The translations under genes were made by a program, and so were the position numbers. A DNA stretch of 11,591 nucleotides from CAZPKH01 sp964407165 (GTDB taxonomy: Bacteria; Bacteroidota; Bacteroidia; Bacteroidales; Muribaculaceae), in the NCBI GenBank assembly GCA_964407165.1, contig CAYOUJ010000068.1, forward strand, positions 1 through 11,591. Direction: 5' to 3'. Each line of letters opens with the position of its first letter. The stretch's first letter is position 1. Positions 1 to 6,409 of this stretch are shown here, piece by piece. Below the pieces are notes generated by a model. It was not told the DNA's origin and did no database searches. It was given only the letters and a program-made list of their open reading frames with translations.

Positions 1-22
1 TCTCTATATGGTTTTTTCAGTG

Positions 23-55
23 CAAAGATACGAATAATAATGCATAATGCACAAT
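23..55 (-). promoter_or_regulatory. Outward-facing Bacteroidota promoter for a gene left of the window
   Basis: Read on the minus strand, a TATCTTTG box (30 down to 23) fits the Bacteroidota -7 consensus TAnnTTTG. An ATTG at 55-52 lies 21 bp upstream as a possible -33 box. Transcription would start near position 19 and leave the window leftward, so the gene served is not visible. The -33 half lies inside the 7-bp repeat array at 40-67, the same arrangement as the promoter at 8618-8648. Confidence 0.55.
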
Positions 56-67
56 GCATAATGCTTT
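40..67. repeat. ATGCATA heptad array (about 3.5 units)
   Basis: The plus strand reads ATGCATA (40-46), ATGCACA (47-53), ATGCATA (54-60), then ATGC plus a T run. It is a tandem array with a 7-bp period lying between two divergent promoters. The same unit, in the same variant order when read on the minus strand, recurs at 8564-8633. The array supplies the -33 region of the leftward promoter. No flanking duplication or transposase is visible, and its function is unknown. Confidence 0.7.
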
Positions 68-95
68 ATTTTTTCGGGGAAAATTTTTTAAGGGT

Positions 96-130
96 TTTGG
101 CCGGGGAAAGAGAATTTTTTGCTAAATTTG
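96..130 (+). promoter_or_regulatory. Promoter of the thioesterase-dprA pair
   Basis: TAAATTTG at 123-130 is a perfect match to the Bacteroidota -7 box TAnnTTTG. A TTTG at 96-99 is the best -33 candidate, but its 23-bp spacer is slightly long. The predicted start near 134 leaves a leader of about 14 bases before the ATG at 148. That leader is A-rich with no Shine-Dalgarno, as is common in this phylum. Confidence 0.6.
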
Positions 131-147
131 CAATTTAAAAGATTCCA

Positions 148-564
148 ATGAAACAGGCTACACATTATATATATGAGTTGCCGATGAAGGTGCGCGACTA
201 TGAGGTCGACTCCGAGGGCATCGTCAACAACGCCATCTATCAGCATTACTTCGAGCATACTCGCCATGAATTCTGCGAGCAGGCGGGGTTGTCGTTCAGG
301 CAGATGCACGAGAGCGGCATAGATCCCGTGGTGCGCCGCGTAGCCATAGACTACCTTACCCCGCTTAGGCTGGGCACGCGCTTCGTCAGCCGCCTGGCAT
401 TGCGCCGCGAGGGAGCACGCTTCATTTTTGAGCAGGGGGTGTTTCATGCTGACACCGGCCAGCCCGCGGCAATAGGCGAAGTTACAGTGGTGTCAGTCAT
501 AGGCGGACGTCCAACCCGTGGCGAAGAGCTTGCTGAGAAGTTTGCCAAGTATCTTGATGACTGA
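148..564 (+). CDS. Hotdog-fold acyl-CoA thioesterase (4HBT/YbgC-like)
   Basis: The 138-residue product has the length and pattern of single-domain 4-hydroxybenzoyl-CoA thioesterase/YbgC/FadM-type hotdog enzymes, which hydrolyse acyl-CoA thioesters in the cytoplasm, usually as oligomers. The signature segment at about residues 15-36 (VRDYEVDSEGIVNNAIYQHY followed by FE) holds the aspartate expected to be catalytic (D21), then G24, V26, N27, Y31 and E36 at the conserved spacings. The rest forms the expected beta-sheet, with no signal peptide or membrane segment. The ATG at 148 lies shortly after a good promoter; an in-frame ATG at 184 would cut just before the motif and is less likely. The stop overlaps the dprA start as TGATG, so the two are probably translationally coupled. 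The acyl substrate cannot be read from sequence. Confidence 0.88.
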   Translation: MKQATHYIYELPMKVRDYEVDSEGIVNNAIYQHYFEHTRHEFCEQAGLSFRQMHESGIDPVVRRVAIDYLTPLRLGTRFVSRLALRREGARFIFEQGVFHADTGQPAAIGEVTVVSVIGGRPTRGEELAEKFAKYLDD

Positions 565-1682
565 TGGAGCGTGAGCGCCTGAAATATTGCATAGCTGCTT
601 CGCGTCTGCGAATACACTCGTTGGCGGAATTGCGTCAGCTGCTTAAACTGGTAGGTTCAGAGGAGCAGCTCTTCAGCGTGCCTGACACGCGCTTGCGCTC
701 CTTGACGGGCCGCGACGTGGGTGCGCTGTCGAAGGCCACGCGCGACGCTGCTCTCATGGAGGCCGAGGCTGAGGCAACATGGATTGAGGAGCATCGCGTG
801 ACACCCCTCTACTTCGACGACCCCTGCTATCCCCAAGCGCTCCTGACGTGCGACGACGCGCCCAAGATGCTCTACACTATGGGCCCCGCCGACCTCAACA
901 ACCCATATACACTGGCCATCGTCGGCACCCGTCACGCCACCGGATACGGCATCGGCTTCGTAAACGCCTTGATGGAAGCCATGACAGCCACGCTTGCCGT
1001 GAAGCCTTTGATAGTCAGCGGACTGGCACACGGTATAGACATTGCAGCCCATCGTGCCGCCATCAAGTGCGGGCTGCCTACCGCTGCAGTGCTCGCCCAT
1101 GGCCTGAATACCATTTATCCGGCAGTGCACCGCAGCGTCGCCGCCGACATCGCACGGGAGAGGGGAGTGCTCGTTACCGAATATATCTCCACTGACCGCA
1201 TACACCAGGGCAACTTTCTCGACCGCAACCGCATCATCGCCGGCCTGGGCGCTGCAACGCTTGTCGCCGAGTCGGCCAAAAGGGGAGGGGCATTGCGCAC
1301 CGCCCGGGTGGCCTTGGAATACAACCGCGAAGTCTTCGCCGTGCCTGGACGGCTGAGCGACCCTTATAGCGAGGGTTGCAACCGGCTCATCTACACCTCC
1401 TCGGCCCACCCGATTGTCAGCGTTGAGGAGTTCATAGACGTCCTTGACTGGCCCAAGAAGGAGGTGGAGGGTGAGCAGCAAAGCCTCACGATGAAACTCA
1501 CACCGCAGCAGCAAGCCATTGTAGACTTGCTAACGGCCAAGGGGCAGTGCACGCTAAACGTAGTCGCCACCAACTTGCAAATGCCCATGGGCAAAGCTGT
1601 AAGCGAGCTCACCGGCTTGGAAATCAGCGGTGTGGTGGTGCGCACACAGGGCAACAACTTCTCCCTCGGAGTCAAGCTCTGA
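564..1682 (+). CDS. dprA: DNA-processing protein DprA (Smf)
   Basis: DprA binds incoming single-stranded DNA during natural transformation and loads RecA onto it; it is also widely conserved in bacteria not known to be competent. The 372-residue product has the standard three parts. A short N-terminal SAM/helix-hairpin-helix-like region spans residues 1-55. The Rossmann-like DNA-binding core follows, with GTRHATGYG (121-129), SGLAHGIDIAAH (152-163), FLDRNRIIAGL (218-228), the GGALRTAR segment (241-248) and VPGR (260-263). A C-terminal winged-helix domain covers about 311-370. All the familiar core motifs are present and nothing looks broken. The start codon shares its A with the thioesterase stop, so translation probably depends on the upstream gene. 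No other competence gene lies nearby, so transformability cannot be inferred. Confidence 0.96.
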   Translation: MERERLKYCIAASRLRIHSLAELRQLLKLVGSEEQLFSVPDTRLRSLTGRDVGALSKATRDAALMEAEAEATWIEEHRVTPLYFDDPCYPQALLTCDDAPKMLYTMGPADLNNPYTLAIVGTRHATGYGIGFVNALMEAMTATLAVKPLIVSGLAHGIDIAAHRAAIKCGLPTAAVLAHGLNTIYPAVHRSVAADIARERGVLVTEYISTDRIHQGNFLDRNRIIAGLGAATLVAESAKRGGALRTARVALEYNREVFAVPGRLSDPYSEGCNRLIYTSSAHPIVSVEEFIDVLDWPKKEVEGEQQSLTMKLTPQQQAIVDLLTAKGQCTLNVVATNLQMPMGKAVSELTGLEISGVVVRTQGNNFSLGVKL

Positions 1683-1748
1683 TGGTGAGTGAGAACCAAG
1701 CATTCCATCCGATTGTTCTACCTATATATATAATCCATTTACACAACC

Positions 1749-2618
1749 ATGAAGAAAATTCCTGAATCAGAACTTATCATCAACCCCGACGGCACGGTGT
1801 TTCACCTGCACCTGCACCCCGACCAGATAACCGACAAGATAATCATGGTCGGCGACCCGGGGCGCGTCGACATGGTTGCGGAGTTCTTCGAGACCCGCAC
1901 CTTCGAGGTCAACGCCCGCGAGTTCCACACCATCGGAGGCACCTACAATGGTATGCCCATAATGTGCCTGTCGCACGGCATCGGCCCCGGCACAATAGAC
2001 ATAGTGGTCAACGAGCTGGACGCCCTGGCCAATGTCGACTTCGCCACCCGCGAGGTCAAGCCGGAACACCGAACCCTCGAGATGATACGCATCGGCACGT
2101 CGGGCGCGCTGCAGCCCGAACTCTCGCTCGGCACACCTGTCATAGCCGCCAAGTCGCTGGGCTTCGACGGCATACTCAACTATTACGCCGGCTGCGACGA
2201 GGTCTGCGACCGGGCCTTTGAGGAGGCATTCGTCGAGGCCACGGGCTACAACCCGCGTTGGGCACGGCCGTACGTCGTAGACTCATGCCCTGAGCTGGTG
2301 GAGCGCGTCGGCCGCGACGACATGGTGCGCGGGGTGACCATCTCAGCCGTGGGCTTCTACGGCCCCCAGGGTCGCGAAGTGCGTCTGGGGCTTGCCAACC
2401 CCGACCTCAACCGCCGCATCGAGGAGTTCCGTTACGACAGCCGCAAGGTGACCAACTACGAGATGGAGTCGGCACCACTCCAGGGCCTCGCCAAGCTTCT
2501 CGGCCACAAGGCCATGACTGTGTGCTGCATCATCGCTAACCGTATGAACACGGAGGCCAACCCCAACTACAAGGACGGCGTCCGCAGCCTCGTCAAGGCC
2601 GTGCTCGACCGCTTCTGA
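1749..2618 (+). CDS. Nucleoside phosphorylase, uridine phosphorylase-like
   Basis: This 289-residue cytoplasmic enzyme belongs to the PNP/UDP phosphorylase family, which cleaves nucleosides with phosphate to give ribose 1-phosphate and free base in nucleoside salvage. Phosphate-binding elements are GDPGR (35-39) and IRIGTSG (113-119). The ribose-binding segment NYEMES (236-241) contains the conserved Met-Glu pair. FYGPQGR (203-209) resembles the E. coli uridine phosphorylase segment in which a glutamine and an arginine recognise uracil; the equivalents here would be Q207 and R209, favouring uridine over purine nucleosides. It is somewhat longer than the roughly 250-residue E. coli enzyme, with an extended N-terminus. 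The start at 1749 is the first ATG before the conserved region. A 66-bp gap with a TATATATA run separates it from dprA; no convincing -7 box is seen there, so read-through is possible. Confidence 0.85.
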   Translation: MKKIPESELIINPDGTVFHLHLHPDQITDKIIMVGDPGRVDMVAEFFETRTFEVNAREFHTIGGTYNGMPIMCLSHGIGPGTIDIVVNELDALANVDFATREVKPEHRTLEMIRIGTSGALQPELSLGTPVIAAKSLGFDGILNYYAGCDEVCDRAFEEAFVEATGYNPRWARPYVVDSCPELVERVGRDDMVRGVTISAVGFYGPQGREVRLGLANPDLNRRIEEFRYDSRKVTNYEMESAPLQGLAKLLGHKAMTVCCIIANRMNTEANPNYKDGVRSLVKAVLDRF

Positions 2619-2633
2619 TCCGTCAACTATCCG

Positions 2634-2673
2634 AGTATAACCCATAACTTTTTGCCGAGTTGTGGGTTATACT
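2634..2673 (+). terminator. Hairpin after the nucleoside phosphorylase gene
   Basis: Two 15-nt arms (2634-2648 and 2659-2673) pair with a single G-U wobble around a 10-nt loop. It lies 15 bases after the stop codon. No T tract follows (the next bases alternate TA), so it may terminate weakly, protect the 3' end, or act in the leader of the next gene. Confidence 0.5.
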
Positions 2674-2713
2674 TATATATATATACAGGGAACAACATTA
2701 AAATAGAATACTT

Positions 2714-3004
2714 ATGGATAGCGAGAAACTTTCACAGGCAGCCGCCGAGCTTGCCGAGCAGAGCGCCGAGGTCAGTGCCGCGGCCTCGGAAGTGGCCGCA
2801 AAGGCCAAAGTGCAGGAAATCAAGGACAACATAGCAAACCGTGTGGACGACGCCCGCACGAGTGTCAAAGACCGGTATGCGCGGGTGCAGCGGCGCCTCA
2901 ACGACGACATGTGGGACTTCCGCCGTCGTGCGCGCAAGACCGCGGCCAAGGCCCTCAACACCGTCGGCACGAAGGCTACTGAGCTGGCCGATAAGCTGCA
3001 GTAA
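2714..3004 (+). CDS. Small charged alanine-rich helical protein, unknown function
   Basis: I do not recognise a family for this 96-residue product. Composition is dominated by Ala, Glu, Lys, Arg and Asp with few aromatics. Residues 1-60 are a run of helix-forming residues with frequent Ala every three to four positions, suggesting a long amphipathic helix or coiled coil. A basic patch, RRRARK (70-75), follows a single DMWDF segment (65-69). No signal peptide, membrane segment or cysteine is present. The look is that of YtxH-, apolipoprotein- or LEA-like small helical proteins, a similarity of composition only. The ATG at 2714 follows an A-rich stretch and no upstream in-frame start is plausible. 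It is flanked by hairpins on both sides, so it may be its own transcription unit, though no clear -7 box is visible. Confidence 0.72.
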   Translation: MDSEKLSQAAAELAEQSAEVSAAASEVAAKAKVQEIKDNIANRVDDARTSVKDRYARVQRRLNDDMWDFRRRARKTAAKALNTVGTKATELADKLQ

Positions 3005-3032
3005 ACGGCTTCCTCGGCCCCTCGGCTCCCCC

Positions 3033-3058
3033 AAGCCCCTCCCCATGAGGAGGGGCTT
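3033..3058 (+). terminator. GC-rich hairpin after the small helical protein gene
   Basis: A perfect 10-bp stem (AAGCCCCTCC at 3033-3042 with its complement at 3049-3058) encloses a 6-nt loop, 29 bases after the stop codon. No T run follows, so it is only a probable terminator. Confidence 0.5.
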
Positions 3059-3112
3059 CCAAGCTTATAGACAAGAGATTATTGGAAAAATGGGAAAGTT
3101 TGTGCCAAAAAA

Positions 3113-3144
3113 TTTGCACAATAGAAAACTTTGCCGTAAATTTG
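3113..3144 (+). promoter_or_regulatory. Promoter of tRNA-Cys
   Basis: TTTG (3113-3116), a 20-bp spacer and TAAATTTG (3137-3144) form a near-perfect Bacteroidota promoter. The predicted start near 3148 lies about 29 bases before the mature tRNA. Confidence 0.8.
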
Positions 3145-3176
3145 CAGACGCAAACTAAGGGTAATACCCGTAATTT

Positions 3177-3247
3177 GGTTCCTTGGCCGAGTGGTTAGGC
3201 GCCGGTCTGCAAAACCGTTTACAGCAGTTCGATTCTGCTAGGAACCT
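3177..3247 (+). tRNA. tRNA-Cys (anticodon GCA)
   Basis: All four arms fold. The acceptor stem is GGTTCCT (3177-3183) with AGGAACC (3240-3246). The D arm has a GCC/GGC stem with a GAGTGGTTA loop. The anticodon loop CTGCAAA (3207-3213) places GCA at 3209-3211. The T arm has an AGCAG/CTGCT stem with the TTCGATT loop. The discriminator base is T (3247), the standard identity element for cysteine tRNA. The outermost anticodon-stem pair is a C-T mismatch (3202 with 3218). CCA is not encoded, as the next bases are CCC, so it must be added by the CCA-adding enzyme. Confidence 0.96.
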
Positions 3248-3258
3248 CCCGACAGTCT

Positions 3259-3294
3259 CCGCCTCAAGCCCCGCACTTGAGGCGGCAACTTTTT
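3259..3294 (+). terminator. Intrinsic terminator of tRNA-Cys
   Basis: A perfect 10-bp stem (CCGCCTCAAG at 3259-3268 with CTTGAGGCGG at 3276-3285) and a 7-nt loop are followed, after four bases, by five T residues (3290-3294). It lies directly after the tRNA and ends 12 bases before the lipoprotein start codon. Confidence 0.8.
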
Positions 3295-3306
3295 ATAAGC
3301 CAATAT

Positions 3307-3627
3307 ATGATGAACGCCTTACGATACCTGCTCACTGCTTTTGTCACTCTTGTCATGCTAACTGCCTGCTCCTCAAAGCCTGCAGAGGAGGCGCCTGCAC
3401 CGCAATCGACACAAGAGATATACGACCTCGGCGCTGCCGACGCACGGAAGATGCTCGAGCAGTGCACCACGCAGGCACAGGTCGAGACGGAGCTGCTCGA
3501 CGTCAGAGCACGCATACACAACATAGAGAGCCGCGTAGACTCGCAGGCGGCCACCGACTATACCCGCGGCTTCGAAGATTACCTCCGCGCCCACAGCGAC
3601 TCTGTCGTAAAACAGATATTGCAATAA
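3307..3627 (+). CDS. Small lipoprotein of unknown function
   Basis: The 106-residue precursor starts at the tandem ATGATG (3307 or 3310; the two differ by one Met). The N-terminus has a hydrophobic stretch ending in the lipobox LTAC, so signal peptidase II should cleave before the cysteine at residue 21 and leave a lipidated, probably outer-membrane protein. An Ala/Pro/Glu-rich linker follows, then a mostly helical region of about 70 residues containing YDLGAADARKMLE and TDYTRGFEDYLR. I do not recognise a domain. No promoter box is visible between the tRNA-Cys terminator and the start, so expression may depend on read-through or on a promoter of another type. Starts further upstream run into the terminator and are rejected. 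Confidence 0.82.
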   Translation: MMNALRYLLTAFVTLVMLTACSSKPAEEAPAPQSTQEIYDLGAADARKMLEQCTTQAQVETELLDVRARIHNIESRVDSQAATDYTRGFEDYLRAHSDSVVKQILQ

Positions 3628-3631
3628 GGCT

Positions 3632-3648
3632 CAAAACCCGTTGTTTTG
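3632..3648 (+). terminator. Weak hairpin after the lipoprotein gene
   Basis: A 6-bp CAAAAC/GTTTTG stem with a 5-nt loop begins five bases after the stop codon. It is short and AT-rich, so its role as a terminator is doubtful. Confidence 0.25.
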
Positions 3649-3681
3649 TCCATATAGTTAGGGGGATTGGTCGAAATTCGC

Positions 3682-3712
3682 TTTACAAGCGAGGCGTTTT
3701 GGCTTATATTTG
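3682..3712 (+). promoter_or_regulatory. Promoter abutting the secreted-protein start codon
   Basis: TATATTTG at 3705-3712 fits the -7 box perfectly. The -33 position holds only a weak TTTA (3682-3685, 19-bp spacer). The box ends four bases before the ATG at 3717, so transcription should start at about 3716 and leave essentially no leader. Confidence 0.6.
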
Positions 3713-3716
3713 CGTC

Positions 3717-4616
3717 ATGAATCATATCATAATTCGCTATGTCTTGGGCGCGATGTGCATGGTGTGCACGCTCGGCGCCGCCGCCCGGCAGTTGACGTCT
3801 GTCGAGCAATATCTGTCCGCGAACTCATCGCGGTATGTGTCTCAAAACATTATATGCGACGGCTGCTATCTGCATGTGTCGGCCGACGCGTCGGCTCTGT
3901 GCATGCAGCTGTACGTGCGTCCCGAGGCGCTCCAGCGGTCGCTGCTGCATCGCGGGGTGGCCCTTGCGGTCGATCCGGAGGGCAAGCATCAGCAGTTGTT
4001 CCTGGCTGTGTTCCAGCCGGTGGTGATAGAGATGCCGCAGCCGCCGCAGCCGCCGGACTCAATAGGGGAGAGGCGTCCGCCGATGGAACGCCCGGACTCG
4101 GCGGGGCGCGAGGGGGGCGCCCCGCTCCCTGCGCCCAAATTTTCCATTGCTGAGCAAGTAGCCAAGGCTGACTCGCTGCCCGTGGTGCTATGCACGCCAA
4201 CGGATACGACCTATCTGCCGCCCGCATCTGCTCGTGTCAACCGTGACGAGGACGGCGTGCTCATCTACACCGTCGTGCTGCCATTGGCGGAGATGAAGGA
4301 GACGGCACCCTCGGCTAAGAAGTGGAAGTTTGGCGTGTTGGCGGCGGAGCCGATGCACCCCGATTTTGAAGCGCCTCGTAGGGATGGCGCCCCGGGCCGG
4401 GAGGGCGACGCGAGTGCGCGTCGCTTCCAAGAGATGCCTCCGTCCGGCGGTCCGGGCATGGGTGGTCCGGGCATGGGCGCTGGCCCGGGTCGTGGAGGGC
4501 CGCCTGACTTCGGGGGCCGCACCGGCGGCGCCGGCACTGACAAGGATTTGCAACGCGCCGTCACCCGTGCCATCGACCAGTGGAAGACAATCCCTATATC
4601 TGAGTTCCTGAAATAA
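3717..4616 (+). CDS. Secreted protein with Gly/Pro/Met-rich tract, unknown function
   Basis: The 299-residue product starts with MNHIIIR and a hydrophobic run to about residue 22, followed by AAARQ: a signal peptide that probably directs export to the periplasm or beyond. Residues 40-105 form a folded-looking stretch with a CDGCYLHV motif (47-54). A proline-rich PQPPQPP linker sits at 107-113. A second folded stretch spans about 141-210. A low-complexity tract at 241-273 includes two GGPGM repeats, encoded by a 15-bp tandem repeat at 4449-4478. The C-terminal DLQRAVTRAIDQWKTIPISE resembles an end helix. No family is recognised. The ATG at 3717 is chosen because the next methionine (residue 13) would destroy the signal peptide; the coding frame open further upstream runs through the tRNA and lipoprotein and is spurious. 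It ends convergent with the acyl-CoA dehydrogenase gene. Confidence 0.75.
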   Translation: MNHIIIRYVLGAMCMVCTLGAAARQLTSVEQYLSANSSRYVSQNIICDGCYLHVSADASALCMQLYVRPEALQRSLLHRGVALAVDPEGKHQQLFLAVFQPVVIEMPQPPQPPDSIGERRPPMERPDSAGREGGAPLPAPKFSIAEQVAKADSLPVVLCTPTDTTYLPPASARVNRDEDGVLIYTVVLPLAEMKETAPSAKKWKFGVLAAEPMHPDFEAPRRDGAPGREGDASARRFQEMPPSGGPGMGGPGMGAGPGRGGPPDFGGRTGGAGTDKDLQRAVTRAIDQWKTIPISEFLK

Positions 4617-4637
4617 CAACCAACTGTCAAAACACAA

Positions 4638-4683
4638 GTTTGGCCTTAGACCGGTTATCCGATTAACCGATTAAAGGCCAAAC
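4638..4683. terminator. Nested hairpin between convergent genes, likely bidirectional terminator
   Basis: An outer perfect 10-bp stem (GTTTGGCCTT at 4638-4647 with AAGGCCAAAC at 4674-4683) encloses an inner 6-bp stem (CGGTTA at 4652-4657 with TAACCG at 4664-4669). It lies between the stop at 4616 and the minus-strand stop at 4700. T tracts are poor on both sides. Confidence 0.65.
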
Positions 4684-4699
4684 CTTTATGCGTGGAAGA

Positions 4700-6403
4700 T
4701 TATTGGGCGATGTACTGCGCCAGGTCGGCGGGAGCGAAGGTGTTGATGAACTCGGCATGCTTCGTGACCTCGGCGCGGGCCATGCGCAGGTATACGCGTG
4801 CGGTGTCCTCGAACGAGGGCGTGCGCTGGGCGTCGAGCAGCAGGAGGTAGGCCATGATGATGTCGGCGGCCATCTCCACGAGGCGGCGTGCGTGGAAGTC
4901 GATGTAGGTCTTGTCACCGACGGAGGTGACCGCCTCGACGGTCTTGGCGTAGACTTCGGTCATCTCGATGAGGGCGTCCTTGATGGACTGCAGCTCGGGG
5001 CGTACCTCCTGCTCCTGGTAAGAGCGGATGAGGTTGAGGTAAGCGCCGGTAGTCACGTGGCCGATAGCGGCAACTACCTGCAGCTGGGTGGTGCCCTCGT
5101 AGATGGAGGTGATGCGCGCGTCGCGGTAGATGCGCTCGCAGGTGTAGTCCTTCATGAAGCCTGAGCCGCCGTGTATCTGGATGCAGTCGTAGGCGTTTTG
5201 GTTGCAGTATTCAGAGCCCATACCCTTTGCTAGGGGGGTCAGGGCGGAGGCGAGCTTGTTGTACTGCTTCATCTCCTTGCGCTCTTCGGGGGTGAGTTTG
5301 CGCTCCTTGGAGATGTCCTCGAGTATCTTGTATAGGTCGACGTAACGCGCGCACTCGTACAGGAGGGAGCGGGAGGCGTCGAGCTTGGCCTTCATGACGG
5401 TGAGCATCTCGGCGACGGCGGGGAAGTCTATGATGGCCTTGCCAAACTGGCGGCGGTCTTTGGCGTAGCTGAGAGCCTCGCGGTAGGCCAGCTCGCTGAC
5501 GCCGACGCTCTGTGCGGCAATGCCGAGGCGTGCGCCGTTCATCAGGGCCATGACGTAGCGTATGAGACCGAGCTGGCGCTGGCCGCATAGCTCGGCGGGA
5601 GCGTTCTTGAAGACCAACTCGCAGGTGGGTGAGCCCTTGATGCCCATCTTGTTCTCGATGCGGCGGACGGTTACGCCGCCGTTGCGCTTGTCGTAGATGA
5701 ACATTGAGAGGCCGCGACCGTCGCGTGTGCCCTCCTCAGAGCGGGCGAGCACGAGGTGTATGTCGCTGTCGCCGTTGGTGATGAAGCGCTTCACGCCGTT
5801 GAGCACCCACGATCCGTCGGGGGTTTGGGTTGCCTTGAGCATGACGCTCTGGAGGTCGGAGCCGGCGTCCGGCTCGGTGAGGTCCATCGACATGGTCTCG
5901 CCCTGGCATACGCGGGTGATGTAGCGCTGCTTCTGGTCGTCGTCGGCAAACTCGTAGATGGTCTCTGCGCAGTCCTGGAGGCCCCAGAGGTTCTCGAAGC
6001 CGGTGTCGGCGCGGCTGACGATGTCGGCGGCCATGATGTAGGGGGTGATGGGGAAGTTAAGACCGCCGTACTGTCGGGGCATTGCCATGCCCATGAGGCC
6101 GGCCTTGCGGCAGAGGTCGAGGTTCTGCTGGGTGCCGTCGGCGTATACCACGTGTCCGTCAATGACTTTGGGACCCTGCTGGTCGACGCTCTCGGCGTTG
6201 CCGGCGATGGTGTCGGCACATATTTGGCCTACGATTTCGAGCACGCGGTCGTAAGAGTCCATAGCATCGGCATAGTCGATGGGTGCGTAGTCGTAAGTGG
6301 CGGCATCGCGGAAGCCACGCTCTTTGAGGTCGACTATCTTCTGCATCATCGGGTGGGTAAGATGATGCTTGAGGTCGGGGTTGTCAGTATAAAAGTTTGC
6401 CAT
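4700..6403 (-). CDS. FAD-dependent acyl-CoA dehydrogenase, long form
   Basis: Acyl-CoA dehydrogenases introduce a trans-2 double bond into acyl-CoA, or run in reverse in butyrate-type fermentations, exchanging electrons with electron-transfer flavoprotein. The flavin and substrate segment MSMDLTEPDAGSD (171-183) and FITNGD (207-212) mark the middle beta-domain. RRQFGKAIIDFPAV (317-330) and IHGGSGFMKDY (410-420) mark the C-terminal helical domain. IYEGT (434-438) carries the expected catalytic base E436. At 567 residues it is much longer than the roughly 380-residue short-chain enzymes: an N-terminal extension, a charged insertion at about 357-385 and about 120 residues after the catalytic region, as in long FadE-like members. 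It starts six bases after the etfA stop, so it is in one operon with etfB and etfA, its likely electron partners. Chain length and physiological direction are inferred, not visible. Confidence 0.93.
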   Translation of the reverse strand: MANFYTDNPDLKHHLTHPMMQKIVDLKERGFRDAATYDYAPIDYADAMDSYDRVLEIVGQICADTIAGNAESVDQQGPKVIDGHVVYADGTQQNLDLCRKAGLMGMAMPRQYGGLNFPITPYIMAADIVSRADTGFENLWGLQDCAETIYEFADDDQKQRYITRVCQGETMSMDLTEPDAGSDLQSVMLKATQTPDGSWVLNGVKRFITNGDSDIHLVLARSEEGTRDGRGLSMFIYDKRNGGVTVRRIENKMGIKGSPTCELVFKNAPAELCGQRQLGLIRYVMALMNGARLGIAAQSVGVSELAYREALSYAKDRRQFGKAIIDFPAVAEMLTVMKAKLDASRSLLYECARYVDLYKILEDISKERKLTPEERKEMKQYNKLASALTPLAKGMGSEYCNQNAYDCIQIHGGSGFMKDYTCERIYRDARITSIYEGTTQLQVVAAIGHVTTGAYLNLIRSYQEQEVRPELQSIKDALIEMTEVYAKTVEAVTSVGDKTYIDFHARRLVEMAADIIMAYLLLLDAQRTPSFEDTARVYLRMARAEVTKHAEFINTFAPADLAQYIAQ

Positions 6404-6409
6404 TGTCTG

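Noticed and set aside
657..1514. A 285-residue minus-strand open frame opposite dprA
   Set aside because: It is an antisense shadow of a complete dprA and contains no recognisable domain.
1683..1748. A promoter at the TATATATA run before the nucleoside phosphorylase gene
   Set aside because: No TAnnTTTG match and no suitable -33 box; the run alone is not enough support.
3277..3306. A TTG start giving ten extra residues on the lipoprotein
   Set aside because: It would put the start inside the tRNA terminator stem and spoil a normal lipoprotein signal peptide.
3183..3716. An upstream extension of the secreted-protein frame starting within the tRNA
   Set aside because: It would read through the tRNA, its terminator and the lipoprotein gene in another frame. 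The signal peptide and promoter both place the start at 3717.
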